Assembly (NCBI RefSeq): GCF_017254915.1
Contig: NZ_JAFKCT010000005.1
Location: 1-64,000, forward strand
From: Algoriphagus oliviformis
GTDB taxonomy: Bacteria > Bacteroidota > Bacteroidia > Cytophagales > Cyclobacteriaceae
Direction of reading: 5' to 3'
DNA: 64,000 bases
In this document: positions 33,160 to 41,899 of the stretch, one piece after another
Layout: each line of letters starts with the position of its first letter
Numbering within the stretch: position 1 is the first letter of the stretch
Notes under the pieces: model-generated
Told to the model about the DNA's origin: nothing
Database searches by the model: none
The model's input: only the letters and a program-made list of their open reading frames with translations
Program-made: the position numbers and the translations under genes

Positions 33160-34368
33160 TTATTCGTGGCCCTCGTCGGTCTCTACGCCAAGAATCGTCA
33201 TTCGATACGGGGTCGCTGAGACCTTGATCTTGTTGGTCTTGGAGAAGTCGGCGATGCTGACTTGCAGCAGTTCACCGGATTTGGGCTGGGTGATGTAGAG
33301 GAACTTGGAAGTGGCCTCGATCTGTGGCTTCTGGGTTTCGTCTTTCGCTACGCTCTGCAAGATCGATCCGCTTTTGGTCATTTTGTTGGTGGCCAGGTCA
33401 TAGATTCTCACCTCACCGCTATGGAAAAGCGCCACCAGGTTGTTGCCCGCGTAGTCGATTTTCACTTGGATGAGGTCTGCGCTTTCTACGATCGGAGTCA
33501 TGGCCTTGGTAGTCGCGTCGATGAGGTAGGCTCCCATCGCGCCGGTGTAGCCCACGAATTTGTTTTCGACGCTCGTTTCATAGATGGAGCCAAGCCAAGC
33601 CGTACCGAAGTTTGCGGGGTGTGGGATCAGGGTTTGCTTGCCGGTAGGCTCCACCATCAAGACTCCATCCACTGATCCAAAAAGGGCCACTTTTCCGTTG
33701 CCGGCGTTGCCGTGGATTCCTTTGGTTTGGATGGTGGAGGCAAAAAGCGTGGTGCCGGAGGCATCGATGATCTTGACCCGTTCAGGCAGGGTGCCTGCGA
33801 CGGATCCGTCTTTTTCGGTGATGGCATAGGAGCCGATGTCAAATTTGGCCATTGCCCCATGGTGGGCTGTGTTTCGGGTGTTGATGGTCTTCATCTTGGC
33901 GCCAGCGGTATGCATGTCCGACTCCTTGGCGGTGCTCAGCGTACCATCGCCATCGTTGAACGTCATGACTTCTTCTCCCTTGCTTTTGAAGTGGGTAGGA
34001 AGGCTGCCGTCTCCGATCAGCGCCCCGAATTTGGCCACACCGGCCACATCGGCATGGTCACCGTGGACCTCAAATCCGCTGTCAAAGTACTGGACGAGAT
34101 TGTTGGCTCTGTGGAGCACAGCGCCGTATCGGCCAGCTTGCGTACCGTACACGGTTGACTTGGGATAGAGTGCCTGGAAGGACTCCGTACTGAGATTCAC
34201 CGGGTCCACCAGCGACAGGTCGGTGGTCAGCTCGTCATTGACCAGAATCCGAATGAATTTGTATTCGCTTTCGGATGGGAGAGGCAAAATTTCCTCTTCG
34301 TCGCTACAGGAGGCCAGCGCCAGCACTGCAACAGGGAAAACCAGTTTCCTGAATAAAGTTTTTTTCAT
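33160..34368 (-). CDS. AztD-like zinc-chaperone lipoprotein (beta-propeller)
   Basis: The start at 34368 (MKKTLFRKLVFPVAVLALASC, lipid Cys21) is used because the upstream frame crosses a Zur-box candidate. The 402-residue product looks like a beta-propeller with repeated hydrophobic-Asp blades. It contains the conserved His motifs of the periplasmic zinc metallochaperone AztD: VHGDHADV (His102, His105), SLPTHFKSK (His126), FNDGDGT, TAHHGAMAKF (His169, His170) and KGIHGNAGNG (His219). AztD of Alphaproteobacteria hands zinc to the AztC binding protein of an ABC importer. Here no AztABC is present nearby and the protein is lipid-anchored. A palindrome box lies 13 bp upstream. A Bacteroidota surface or periplasmic zinc carrier is inferred. 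Confidence 0.75.
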   Translation of the reverse strand: MKKTLFRKLVFPVAVLALASCSDEEEILPLPSESEYKFIRILVNDELTTDLSLVDPVNLSTESFQALYPKSTVYGTQAGRYGAVLHRANNLVQYFDSGFEVHGDHADVAGVAKFGALIGDGSLPTHFKSKGEEVMTFNDGDGTLSTAKESDMHTAGAKMKTINTRNTAHHGAMAKFDIGSYAITEKDGSVAGTLPERVKIIDASGTTLFASTIQTKGIHGNAGNGKVALFGSVDGVLMVEPTGKQTLIPHPANFGTAWLGSIYETSVENKFVGYTGAMGAYLIDATTKAMTPIVESADLIQVKIDYAGNNLVALFHSGEVRIYDLATNKMTKSGSILQSVAKDETQKPQIEATSKFLYITQPKSGELLQVSIADFSKTNKIKVSATPYRMTILGVETDEGHE

Positions 34369-34381
34369 GAGCTTTTTGTTT

Positions 34382-34398
34382 ATGCAATAATGTTGCAA
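34382..34398. promoter_or_regulatory. Candidate Zur box before the AztD-like gene
   Basis: ATGCAATAATGTTGCAA fits the palindrome with one end change. It lies 13 bp before the AztD-like ATG on the minus strand. Confidence 0.7.
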
Positions 34399-34575
34399 TT
34401 ATAGAGGGCTCATTTTGATATTTCAACCTGCGGTGAAAGAATTTGATAAAAAAAGGATGAAAGGTAGCGGAGTGGAAATCTTGGGAGCTGTGGGGGAGGG
34501 GAGAAGGAAAAAAAGCAATAAACAAATTCATCTGGATCGACAAGTCAGGTTTTTTCGTATCATTGCGCCTTGTTA

Positions 34576-34592
34576 ATGCAATAGTGTTGCAA
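34576..34592. promoter_or_regulatory. Candidate Zur box before the second TonB receptor
   Basis: ATGCAATAGTGTTGCAA differs from box 26032-26048 only in its first base. It lies 35 bp before the ATG of the TonB receptor/ABC operon on the plus strand. Confidence 0.7.
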
Positions 34593-34627
34593 TAATTTAA
34601 AGGAAACAATCTTTTGCCATAGTTCAG

Positions 34628-37159
34628 ATGATCACTGTACACAAAAAGCCGTCTATTGCTCTTTTCGGATTCTGGATGCTTTTCGCTGCTCTGCTTTTCG
34701 CAGGTCAGGCTACAATGGGCCAGAGCCGACTTTTGGGACAGCTTCAAGACGAAAAAGGAGCTCCCGTCATCAACATGAATGTCCGCCTGGTCTCAGACGC
34801 CGAAAACAAGATCGCACTTTCGGATATCGATGGGAATTTTGAGTTCCAAGGGCTCCAGGGTAGCCAGTACCGGATTTTGATCAGTTCGATGAGCTATAGC
34901 AGTTATGAGCGCGAAATCGACCTAGCCCAGCTTCGACAGCCTCTGGTGATTGTGCTGTCTCCCTCGGGCCTGAACCTCCAGGAAGTAGAGGTCATCGGCC
35001 GGGTGCGTCAGGACTATACCAGTGAATACAGTTTTTCGGCTACGAAGATCGCCATCGCCAACCGAGACCTTCCCCAGGCAGTCGGCTCGGTGACCAAAGA
35101 GCTGATCCGGGACAGGCAGGCGTTTCGGCTGGCCGATGCGGTGAAAAACGTCAGCGGGGTGACGCCGTCCAGTTTTTACAACCAATATGCAATCCGCGGT
35201 ATCAGCCAGAACGAGGAAGGGCAGATCATCAACGGGCTTCGTACCCGGCAGTTTTATTTTCTTCAGCCATTGACCTCCCATATCGAGCGGGTGGAAGTCA
35301 TCAAAGGCCCTGCATCTGTCACTTTTGCAAGCACAGATCCAGGGGGGAGTATCAACATGGTCACCAAAAAGCCGCTGGCCGAAGATCGAAAAGAGGTCAG
35401 CCTCAGTGCGGGAAGTTTCAATACCATCCGAGGCACACTGGACTTCACGGGGCCATTGAATTCGTCCAAAACCCTCCTGTACCGGCTCAATGCAGCCTAC
35501 CAGCAGGCGGGTTCTTTCCGGGACTATGTCAACAACAATTCGGTGCTGATCACTCCTTCCATCACATATTTGCCTTCGGACAAAACCTCCATCAACACCG
35601 AGCTGATCTTCAACTCCATGCATGGGAATCTGGATCGGGGGCAGCCGATTTTCGGTGCCGTGGCCGGAGAGACCGATCTGAACAGTACCCCCATCAGCCT
35701 CAACCTAGGCGCTTCGACGGACTATTTTATCTCGGATGAACTCATCTGGACGGCAAACTTAAGCCATAAATTGGCACGTGGTCTAAACTTCAACGCAGTG
35801 TACATGAAGCAGACCTGGAAGGAGGATCTACAGGAGCATCGCACCACCAACGCCTTTGCCAAGAATATGGAGGGAGAGCAGGTCAGCAGCTTGGTGCTGA
35901 TGCAATTTGTAGAGCGGAAGCAAAACTGGGACATCGACAACCTGAACGCGTATCTTAACTACGACTTTGAGCTGGGGAAAACCAAAAACAAACTGTTGCT
36001 GGGCTATGACCTCCATTCCTGGCAAAAGCTCAAAGGGGGAGGGCAGAATGCCGCAAGGGGATTCTTGCTGAAGGATGGCTCTGTGGCGGGATCCTTCAAT
36101 CCTGCCAACGCGGACAGCTACCAAACCATAACAGTTGACGGGGAAGTTTTACCCAAGCCAAATGTCAGCTACTTCAATTTGGAAAACCCCAATTCCGCCT
36201 TGCCAGTGATCACGGATTACGTTTTCAACTCTCGGGTGGCTATTCCCGCTGCTTTGACTACATCCTCTGCGATCTATATCCAAGAACATTTCCAATTGGG
36301 CAAGCTGTCTGCTCTGGTAAGCCTTCGAAATGAGTGGTTTGAGGACATCACCAACTACGGATCAGAAAAGGAACTGACTTTTACCAACACCGTTCTTCTC
36401 CCGCGGGTTGGCCTGACCTACTCAGTCAGTCCCGCGGTCAACGTCTATGCAACCTATCTGGAAGGCATGCAGCCTCAGTCCAATACGGTGACGCTGATGC
36501 CGAGCACCGGGGCGTTCTTTTGGACTTCCGAGTCCGCTTCGAGATTCAAGCCTTTGGAAAGTGACCTGAAGGAGCTTGGAGTGAAGGCTGAGCTTTTTAA
36601 GGGACTGATCCAGGTGAATTCCGCGGTCTATGAGATCAACCAGGAAAACATCCTCATGAATGCCAGCCTGCCGGCTTTTCCGGACTCTTTGGTACAGCGA
36701 GGCGCGGACCGCAGCAGGGGATTCGAAGTGGACATGACAGGATTTGCTCTGCCCAACTGGCAGGTGTCGATGTCCTACAGCTACATCGACGCGGTGATCG
36801 TGTCGGACGCCAACCCAGAGCTGGAAGGCACCAGGAAGGAAAATTCACCGAAGCACAGCGGCAATTTTTGGACCCGATACAACTTTGAGGAAAAGACCAA
36901 ACTGTCCGGCCTTGGCTTTGGACTTGGCCTGCAGGCGCAAAGCAGCCGTATTCCATGGTTTACCCGAGACTTCGAAGTTCCAGCCTTTGCCATCCTGGAT
37001 GCCGCCGTCTACTATGCCCCCATAGGCAGCAGCGTGCAGTTGGCCCTCAATGTCAACAACGTGACGGACAAGACTTACTGGCTTGGCGCCCAAAACTACA
37101 CCCGGCTTTTTCCTGGAGCTCCGAGAAACTTCATCCTAACAGCCACCTATAAATTCTGA
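34628..37159 (+). CDS. TonB-dependent siderophore-type receptor, 843 aa
   Basis: A signal peptide (to about residue 31) is followed by a carboxypeptidase-regulatory-like domain (about 33-112, LLGQLQDEKGAPVINMNVRL). A plug domain of the siderophore-receptor subfamily comes next (QAVGSVTKELIRDRQAFRLA, RVEVIKGPASVTFASTDPGG), then a barrel ending FILTATYKF. Such receptors bind organic metal chelates. A near-perfect Zur-box candidate lies 35 bp upstream, so the natural substrate may be a zinc-chelate (metallophore) rather than an iron siderophore; this is an inference. Two permease genes and an ATPase follow within 15 bp, 4-bp overlap and 3 bp respectively, forming a four-gene operon. Confidence 0.88.
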   Translation: MITVHKKPSIALFGFWMLFAALLFAGQATMGQSRLLGQLQDEKGAPVINMNVRLVSDAENKIALSDIDGNFEFQGLQGSQYRILISSMSYSSYEREIDLAQLRQPLVIVLSPSGLNLQEVEVIGRVRQDYTSEYSFSATKIAIANRDLPQAVGSVTKELIRDRQAFRLADAVKNVSGVTPSSFYNQYAIRGISQNEEGQIINGLRTRQFYFLQPLTSHIERVEVIKGPASVTFASTDPGGSINMVTKKPLAEDRKEVSLSAGSFNTIRGTLDFTGPLNSSKTLLYRLNAAYQQAGSFRDYVNNNSVLITPSITYLPSDKTSINTELIFNSMHGNLDRGQPIFGAVAGETDLNSTPISLNLGASTDYFISDELIWTANLSHKLARGLNFNAVYMKQTWKEDLQEHRTTNAFAKNMEGEQVSSLVLMQFVERKQNWDIDNLNAYLNYDFELGKTKNKLLLGYDLHSWQKLKGGGQNAARGFLLKDGSVAGSFNPANADSYQTITVDGEVLPKPNVSYFNLENPNSALPVITDYVFNSRVAIPAALTTSSAIYIQEHFQLGKLSALVSLRNEWFEDITNYGSEKELTFTNTVLLPRVGLTYSVSPAVNVYATYLEGMQPQSNTVTLMPSTGAFFWTSESASRFKPLESDLKELGVKAELFKGLIQVNSAVYEINQENILMNASLPAFPDSLVQRGADRSRGFEVDMTGFALPNWQVSMSYSYIDAVIVSDANPELEGTRKENSPKHSGNFWTRYNFEEKTKLSGLGFGLGLQAQSSRIPWFTRDFEVPAFAILDAAVYYAPIGSSVQLALNVNNVTDKTYWLGAQNYTRLFPGAPRNFILTATYKF

Positions 37160-37173
37160 TTCCCGAAGATCAA

Positions 37174-38625
37174 ATGAAAACCAGAAGCCCCATTCTCTTG
37201 CTGGCAGCCCAGGTGTGGAAAAACATCCTTTTCCGGCCCGGTTCCAAAGCCCTGATTTTGGTCATGAATGTCCTCCTGATCGGTTTCATGATCGTGGGTT
37301 TTTTGGACCTCAACGAGCACCAGCGCCAAGTCCACGGTTTTGGTGAGGACGTACGCGAAAACTGGGAGAATAGCCCCGACAAGCATCCCCACCGCATGGC
37401 CCACTACGGCTATCTCGTGTTCCGGGAAAAATTTCCCTTGTCCTACTTTGACTTTGGGATGGACAGCTACCTGGGAAATGTCATTTTCCTGGAGGCCCAC
37501 AAGCAAAACACTGCGAATTTCTCCGAAGCCAATCTTTCCAACGGCCTGCTGAGGTTTGGGGAGATTTCGGCAGGAATGATCTTGCAGATCTTGGTGCCGC
37601 TGTTGATCTTTTTTTGGGGATACGACCTGATCACCAAAGATCGGGAAAATGGCACTTTGAAGATCCTGTTTGCCCAGGGGGTACAGGGATTGGAATTGAT
37701 CTGGGGACGGGTTGCGGGTCTGTTTCTCGCCTCCCTATCCCTGGTGGGTTTGCCTTTGGTGCTGGGATTGGGGCTCTTGTTTTTTCAGCCTGAAAACGAG
37801 CTCCTTGGCCAATCCCTCATCCAGTATCTGGTGCTGGCTTTGGCCTATCTGGGCTATTTTCTGATTCTTGCCCTAGTCTCGGTTTTGGTCTCTGCCAAAA
37901 GCCAGAGCTCAAAGTCTTCGCTGACTACCCTGATTGGGTTTTGGCTGTTGTTTACCCTGGTGATCCCCAAGGTTTCCCAAGTTTTGGGGCAGTCCTTTTT
38001 TCCAAACCCTTCCAAAATCGAATTTGACTCCGCGGTCGAGGAGGAAATCATCCGACAGGGCGACAGCCATAATCCCAATGATCCCCACTATGCCGCTCTG
38101 AAAGACTCCCTGCTTCGTGCCTATCAGGTCGATTCGGTGCAAAAACTCCCCTTTAACTACAGCGGATTTGTGATGCGCGAGGGAGAAAGGCTCAGTACAG
38201 AAACCTACCTCAGCCATCAGAAAAAACTGCAGGAAACATTCCTAGACCAGCAGCAGGTCATACGAATGGCTGCTTGGCTGGATCCATTTTTGGCCATCAA
38301 GCTTGCGTCCATGGGCTTGTCCGGTACTGACGATGCGATGTACCAATCCTTCAAAGACCAGTCGGAATCCTTCCGCTACGAGCTCGCCCAAACCATGAAC
38401 AACCTGCAGATCGACCTCATCAGCAACCGGGTGAAGTCCTCCTCTGACCCTTCGGCTAGACTGACCCAGGATCACTGGAAGAGTATGCCTGATTTCCACC
38501 AGCAATTCCTTCCGCTTGGAGAGGTCCTGTCCAACGAAATCGGCTCTTTGCTCATCTTGGCTCTTTGGCTGGTAGCCGGGGTCGCGCTGTCGGTGTTTTA
38601 TTCCCATAGAATCAAAGTTGTTTGA
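37174..38625 (+). CDS. ABC-2-type permease (DUF3526), first of a pair
   Basis: This 483-residue inner-membrane protein has a first helix near residue 28-45 (ALILVMNVLLIGFMIVGFL), a long extracytoplasmic loop (about 46-130) with His residues (HPHRMAHYGY), and then five helices, the layout of DUF3526 / ABC-2 permeases related to NosY. It starts 14 bp after the TonB receptor and overlaps the next permease by 4 bp (ATGA). DUF3526 permease pairs behind TonB receptors recur in Bacteroidota, but their substrate is unproven. They may move a metal chelate or remove the emptied ligand. The candidate Zur box upstream links the unit to zinc. Confidence 0.82.
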   Translation: MKTRSPILLLAAQVWKNILFRPGSKALILVMNVLLIGFMIVGFLDLNEHQRQVHGFGEDVRENWENSPDKHPHRMAHYGYLVFREKFPLSYFDFGMDSYLGNVIFLEAHKQNTANFSEANLSNGLLRFGEISAGMILQILVPLLIFFWGYDLITKDRENGTLKILFAQGVQGLELIWGRVAGLFLASLSLVGLPLVLGLGLLFFQPENELLGQSLIQYLVLALAYLGYFLILALVSVLVSAKSQSSKSSLTTLIGFWLLFTLVIPKVSQVLGQSFFPNPSKIEFDSAVEEEIIRQGDSHNPNDPHYAALKDSLLRAYQVDSVQKLPFNYSGFVMREGERLSTETYLSHQKKLQETFLDQQQVIRMAAWLDPFLAIKLASMGLSGTDDAMYQSFKDQSESFRYELAQTMNNLQIDLISNRVKSSSDPSARLTQDHWKSMPDFHQQFLPLGEVLSNEIGSLLILALWLVAGVALSVFYSHRIKVV

Positions 38626-39992
38626 AAATGATCAAGTACCTCTTCACGGATTTTTACAGGTCAAAGGCCCACTCCATCGGATTGCTTTTACTTCTCGTCG
38701 CGGGGCTGGTCAGCCTCGAGATTGGCTCCCGCTTTTTGGAAAGGGCGGAGCGGGTCTCTGAGAAGACGGCGGCCCACCAGGCGGAAAGCATCCAGCGCAA
38801 CGTTTCCCACTCCACCGGGGAACTGGGACTCTTGATGTACTACCAGCGGTTTGGGCTGGAAAATGAGGTTCCCCGATTGGCGGGGCTTTCCATAGGGCAG
38901 CGGGATATCTATCCTTCGGTCCAAAGTGTCAATGTGCGTAACCTGGAGGAGCAGCGCTATTCTACGGACCTGATGAACCCACTTTTCCAGCTTTTGGGAA
39001 ACATGGATTTCAGCTTTGTGCTGATCTACTTTTTCCCGCTGGTGATCGTCGCCTTTGGGTTTAACCTGGTTTCTGAGGAAAGGGAAGGAGGAACTTGGTC
39101 TCTGGTGCTCAGCCAAACCGACTCGCCCATGGATTTTCTCAGGTGTAAGCTGGCAATCAGACTGCTCGGTGTGCTGGCGGTTTTGGTGTTGCTGCTGGCG
39201 GTTGCGGTCTTTTATCTGGACATCCCACTGGACAGTTTCTTTTGGGCCTTTGGTGTGATCGCTGTTGCCTATGTATTGTTTTGGTTTGCGTTGGTCTGGC
39301 TGGTGGTGAGCTTTCAGCTCAGCTCCAATCTCAACGCCCAGATCCTTTTGGCTTGTTGGGTGTTTTTGAACCTGATCATTCCGGCGGGTATCAACGTGGT
39401 CCAGCGTTGGGCATTTCCGATCCCCGAAGCCATGACCGCCGTGATCGAAAACCGGGAAGGCTACCATGCACAATGGGATCGGGAAAAGGAGCCTACTTTG
39501 GAGCATTTTTACAGCAAATACCCCCAGTACGGGGAGTTTCAGCATCCCAAGGATCAGGACTTTAGCTGGCTGTGGTACTTTGCCATGCAGCAGCTGGGAG
39601 ATGACGAGGCCCGAAAATCTGTCAAGGAGATGAGGGGCAAACTGGAGCAAAGAATGGAAATGGCCAGTAAGGTCAGCTGGCTGGTGCCGACCGTCCATAC
39701 CCAGCTGTCGCTCAACTCGGCCAGCTTCTCAGATATGGGAAATTACCTTCAGTATATGGGGGCCTTGGAAGATTTTCATGAGGCCAAAAAAGGGTACTTT
39801 TTCCCGTTGATCTTTGAAGAAAAGTCGGTCTTTGAAATGGATTGGGACGGCTTTGCCCTCGAAAGTTTTCGGGATCAGCACCCGGTTCAATGGATCGGTA
39901 TTTTGGCACCTTTTATCCTTTCGGTCCTGGTTCTTTTGCTCTGGGCCAACAGAAATTACACTAAATCAGGAATCTACTCCAACGGAAAATAA
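38622..39992 (+). CDS. ABC-2-type permease (DUF3526), second of a pair
   Basis: This 456-residue protein has the same plan as its upstream neighbour: an N-terminal helix (AHSIGLLLLLVAGLVSLEIG), a large extracytoplasmic domain, a central group of helices (FSFVLIYFFPLVIVAFGFNL onward) and a final helix near 430-448. The two are probably a heterodimer. EREGGTWSLVLSQ, next to the second helix, is the cytoplasmic coupling motif of the ABC-2 family. It starts inside the stop of the first permease (ATGA) and ends 3 bp before the ATPase gene, so subunits are made together. Confidence 0.82.
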   Translation: MKMIKYLFTDFYRSKAHSIGLLLLLVAGLVSLEIGSRFLERAERVSEKTAAHQAESIQRNVSHSTGELGLLMYYQRFGLENEVPRLAGLSIGQRDIYPSVQSVNVRNLEEQRYSTDLMNPLFQLLGNMDFSFVLIYFFPLVIVAFGFNLVSEEREGGTWSLVLSQTDSPMDFLRCKLAIRLLGVLAVLVLLLAVAVFYLDIPLDSFFWAFGVIAVAYVLFWFALVWLVVSFQLSSNLNAQILLACWVFLNLIIPAGINVVQRWAFPIPEAMTAVIENREGYHAQWDREKEPTLEHFYSKYPQYGEFQHPKDQDFSWLWYFAMQQLGDDEARKSVKEMRGKLEQRMEMASKVSWLVPTVHTQLSLNSASFSDMGNYLQYMGALEDFHEAKKGYFFPLIFEEKSVFEMDWDGFALESFRDQHPVQWIGILAPFILSVLVLLLWANRNYTKSGIYSNGK

Positions 39993-39995
39993 GTC

Positions 39996-40691
39996 ATGAT
40001 CGAAGCAAAACAACTGTCCAAGAGCTACGGCGATCACAAGGCTCTCAAAAATCTGGATATCCATATCCAGGCGGGAGAAATCTTTGCCCTTTTGGGACAA
40101 AACGGGGCTGGAAAAACCACCACCATCAACTGTTTTTTGGGTTTTGTCAAACCCAGCGCCGGAGAGGTGCTGATCAATGGGATTCCGGTCAACCCAGACC
40201 CAAAGGAGTCCAAGAAATTTTTGGCTTACATCCCTGAGACCGTCATGCTCTACGGGAACCTGAGTGGCATCGAAAACCTGGCATTCTTTTCTTCCTTGGC
40301 CGGCCAATCCTACTCCACACAGGAACTCAGGGCCTTTCTGAGCAAGTCAGGGCTTCAGGAAAGTGCCCATGACAAGCGAGTGGGTGGATATTCTAAAGGA
40401 ATGCGGCAAAAAGTCGGGATTGCGATTGCCTTGGCCAAGAAGGCAAAAGCCTTGTTTTTGGACGAGCCGACCAGCGGATTGGATCCCAAAGCATCGAATG
40501 AATTTTCGGAGATCTTGAAGGAATTGGCCGCGCAGGGCACCGCTATCCTGATGGCTACCCACGATATTTTTCGGGCCAAGGAAGTGGCCAATCGGATCGG
40601 TATCATGAAAGAAGGCCAAATGGTCAGCCTCATGTCCGCTTCGGATATCTCTGCCAATGAGCTGGAGCAGCTTTACCTGAAGACGATTTGA
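39996..40691 (+). CDS. ABC transporter ATP-binding protein (NosF/CcmA-like)
   Basis: This 231-residue ATPase has Walker A GQNGAGKT (34-41), the signature region GGYSKGMRQKVGIAIAL, Walker B KALFLDEPTSGLDP and the switch His in MATHDIFRA. It is the energy source for the two DUF3526 permeases encoded directly upstream. The sequence type (NosF/ABC-2 ATPases) usually powers export or membrane remodelling rather than binding-protein-dependent import. That is notable, because no periplasmic binding protein is encoded in this operon. Confidence 0.9.
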   Translation: MIEAKQLSKSYGDHKALKNLDIHIQAGEIFALLGQNGAGKTTTINCFLGFVKPSAGEVLINGIPVNPDPKESKKFLAYIPETVMLYGNLSGIENLAFFSSLAGQSYSTQELRAFLSKSGLQESAHDKRVGGYSKGMRQKVGIAIALAKKAKALFLDEPTSGLDPKASNEFSEILKELAAQGTAILMATHDIFRAKEVANRIGIMKEGQMVSLMSASDISANELEQLYLKTI

Positions 40692-40780
40692 TCGGAGCAT
40701 AGGTAGGATGCCAAAACCTGCCTTGTCTTTTTGACAAGGAAAAAAGACATTGCTGTGTCCTATGGTTGGACGCAGGTCAA

Positions 40781-40815
40781 GAAAAAGCCCTGCCAAGTTA
40801 GGTTTGGCAGGGCTG
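40781..40815 (-). terminator. Terminator of the OsmC/esterase operon
   Basis: AGCCCTGCCAA (40787-40797) pairs perfectly with TTGGCAGGGCT (40805-40815). On the minus strand TTTTTCTT follows, 18 bp after the esterase stop codon. Confidence 0.75.
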
Positions 40816-40832
40816 TACTATGATTTGCTTGC

Positions 40833-41894
40833 TTATTTCCCTTGCAGGGCCTTTTTCAAAGCGGTCGCCGCATCCAGCACAGATTGCTGCACCGCAGGGA
40901 TGTGTGCCAACGGATTGAGCATCCCGTAGTCGTGGATAAATCCTCTGTATTCGGTGATGGTGGTCGGAACCCCGGCTTCATCCAGCTTTCTTCCATAGGC
41001 CAGGCCTTCGTCGTGCAGAATGTCGTTTTCCGCGATCTGAACCAACGCGGGAGGCAATCCGCTCAGTTCCTCCAGAGAGGCTTTCAGTGGGGAAGCGTAT
41101 TTGTTGTCGCGTTCTTTCAGATCCGGCAGGTAGTTGTCCCACATCCATTTCATCAGCGGGGTGGTCAGAAACCTCTCCTGGGCAAATTGGGTGTAGGATG
41201 GTCGGCTGAAATCCGAGTCAGTGACAGGCCACAAAAGTACCTGCTGAGCCAGTTTAGGGCCATTTTTGTCCTTGGCCATCAGGGCTACGACGGCGGCCAT
41301 GTTACCGCCAACGCTGTTGCCCACTACGGCTAGCCTGCTGGCGTCCACGCCGATCTCGTTTCCATGTTCCGCAACCCATTTTGTGGCTGCATAGGCTTGG
41401 TTGATGGCGACAGGGAACCTCGCTTCGGGAGAGGGAGTGTAGTCTGGGAAGACTGCTACCGCACCGCTGTGGACGACCAGGTCACGAACGAGCCTTTTGT
41501 GGGTAGGGTAGTCGCCCAAAACCCATCCGCCGCCGTGGAAGAACATGCCGCCGTGGAAGAACATGAAGACGGGAAGTCCTTCTTGAGCCCCTTTGGGTTT
41601 TACGATGTGGATGGTCAGGCTGTGCCCATCTTGGGTGATGGTTCGTTCGGACTCATCGATGTCGGAGTAGTCAAAGCTCACCGATTGTTGTGCGCCGACC
41701 AAAACCTGTCGGGCGTCAACTGGTGCCAAAGTTTCCAAGGGTTTTCCGTCGCCACTGTTGAGGGCTTTCAGGAATTCTCTGGTTTCTCTTCCGATGTTCG
41801 GATCTTGGGATGCGGGATTTGATTGTGCCATGATGTTGGAGTTTATGATGGTAAATGATACTAAAGACAGGAGTTTTAAATAGGTGGATTTCAT
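40833..41894 (-). CDS. HSL-family alpha/beta hydrolase (esterase/lipase) with duplicated oxyanion-hole motif
   Basis: This 353-residue secreted esterase (signal peptide to about residue 23) belongs to the hormone-sensitive-lipase family. It shows the nucleophile GNSVGG (Ser194), an acidic residue in AENDILHDEG and a His in GFIHDYGML. The family HGGG oxyanion-hole motif is present, but the six residues MFFHGG occur twice in tandem (111-116 and 117-122) because of an exact 18-bp repeat. The enzyme therefore reads MFFHGG-MFFHGG-GW instead of one copy. This may shift the oxyanion hole and reduce activity, or be tolerated as a loop insertion. The gene is 5 bp downstream of an OsmC gene, in one operon. 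Confidence 0.88.
   Translation of the reverse strand: MKSTYLKLLSLVSFTIINSNIMAQSNPASQDPNIGRETREFLKALNSGDGKPLETLAPVDARQVLVGAQQSVSFDYSDIDESERTITQDGHSLTIHIVKPKGAQEGLPVFMFFHGGMFFHGGGWVLGDYPTHKRLVRDLVVHSGAVAVFPDYTPSPEARFPVAINQAYAATKWVAEHGNEIGVDASRLAVVGNSVGGNMAAVVALMAKDKNGPKLAQQVLLWPVTDSDFSRPSYTQFAQERFLTTPLMKWMWDNYLPDLKERDNKYASPLKASLEELSGLPPALVQIAENDILHDEGLAYGRKLDEAGVPTTITEYRGFIHDYGMLNPLAHIPAVQQSVLDAATALKKALQGK
41529..41564. repeat. Exact 18-bp tandem duplication inside the esterase gene
   Basis: GCCGCCGTGGAAGAACAT occurs at 41529-41546 and again immediately at 41547-41564 without a mismatch. It encodes the duplicated MFFHGG on the minus strand, and the frame is kept. Confidence 0.9.
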
Positions 41895-41899
41895 GGTAG

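Noticed and set aside
40721..40739. CCTTGTC...GACAAGG hairpin as terminator of the ABC-2 operon
   Set aside because: It is followed by a run of A rather than T on the plus strand, so it is unlikely to terminate that operon.
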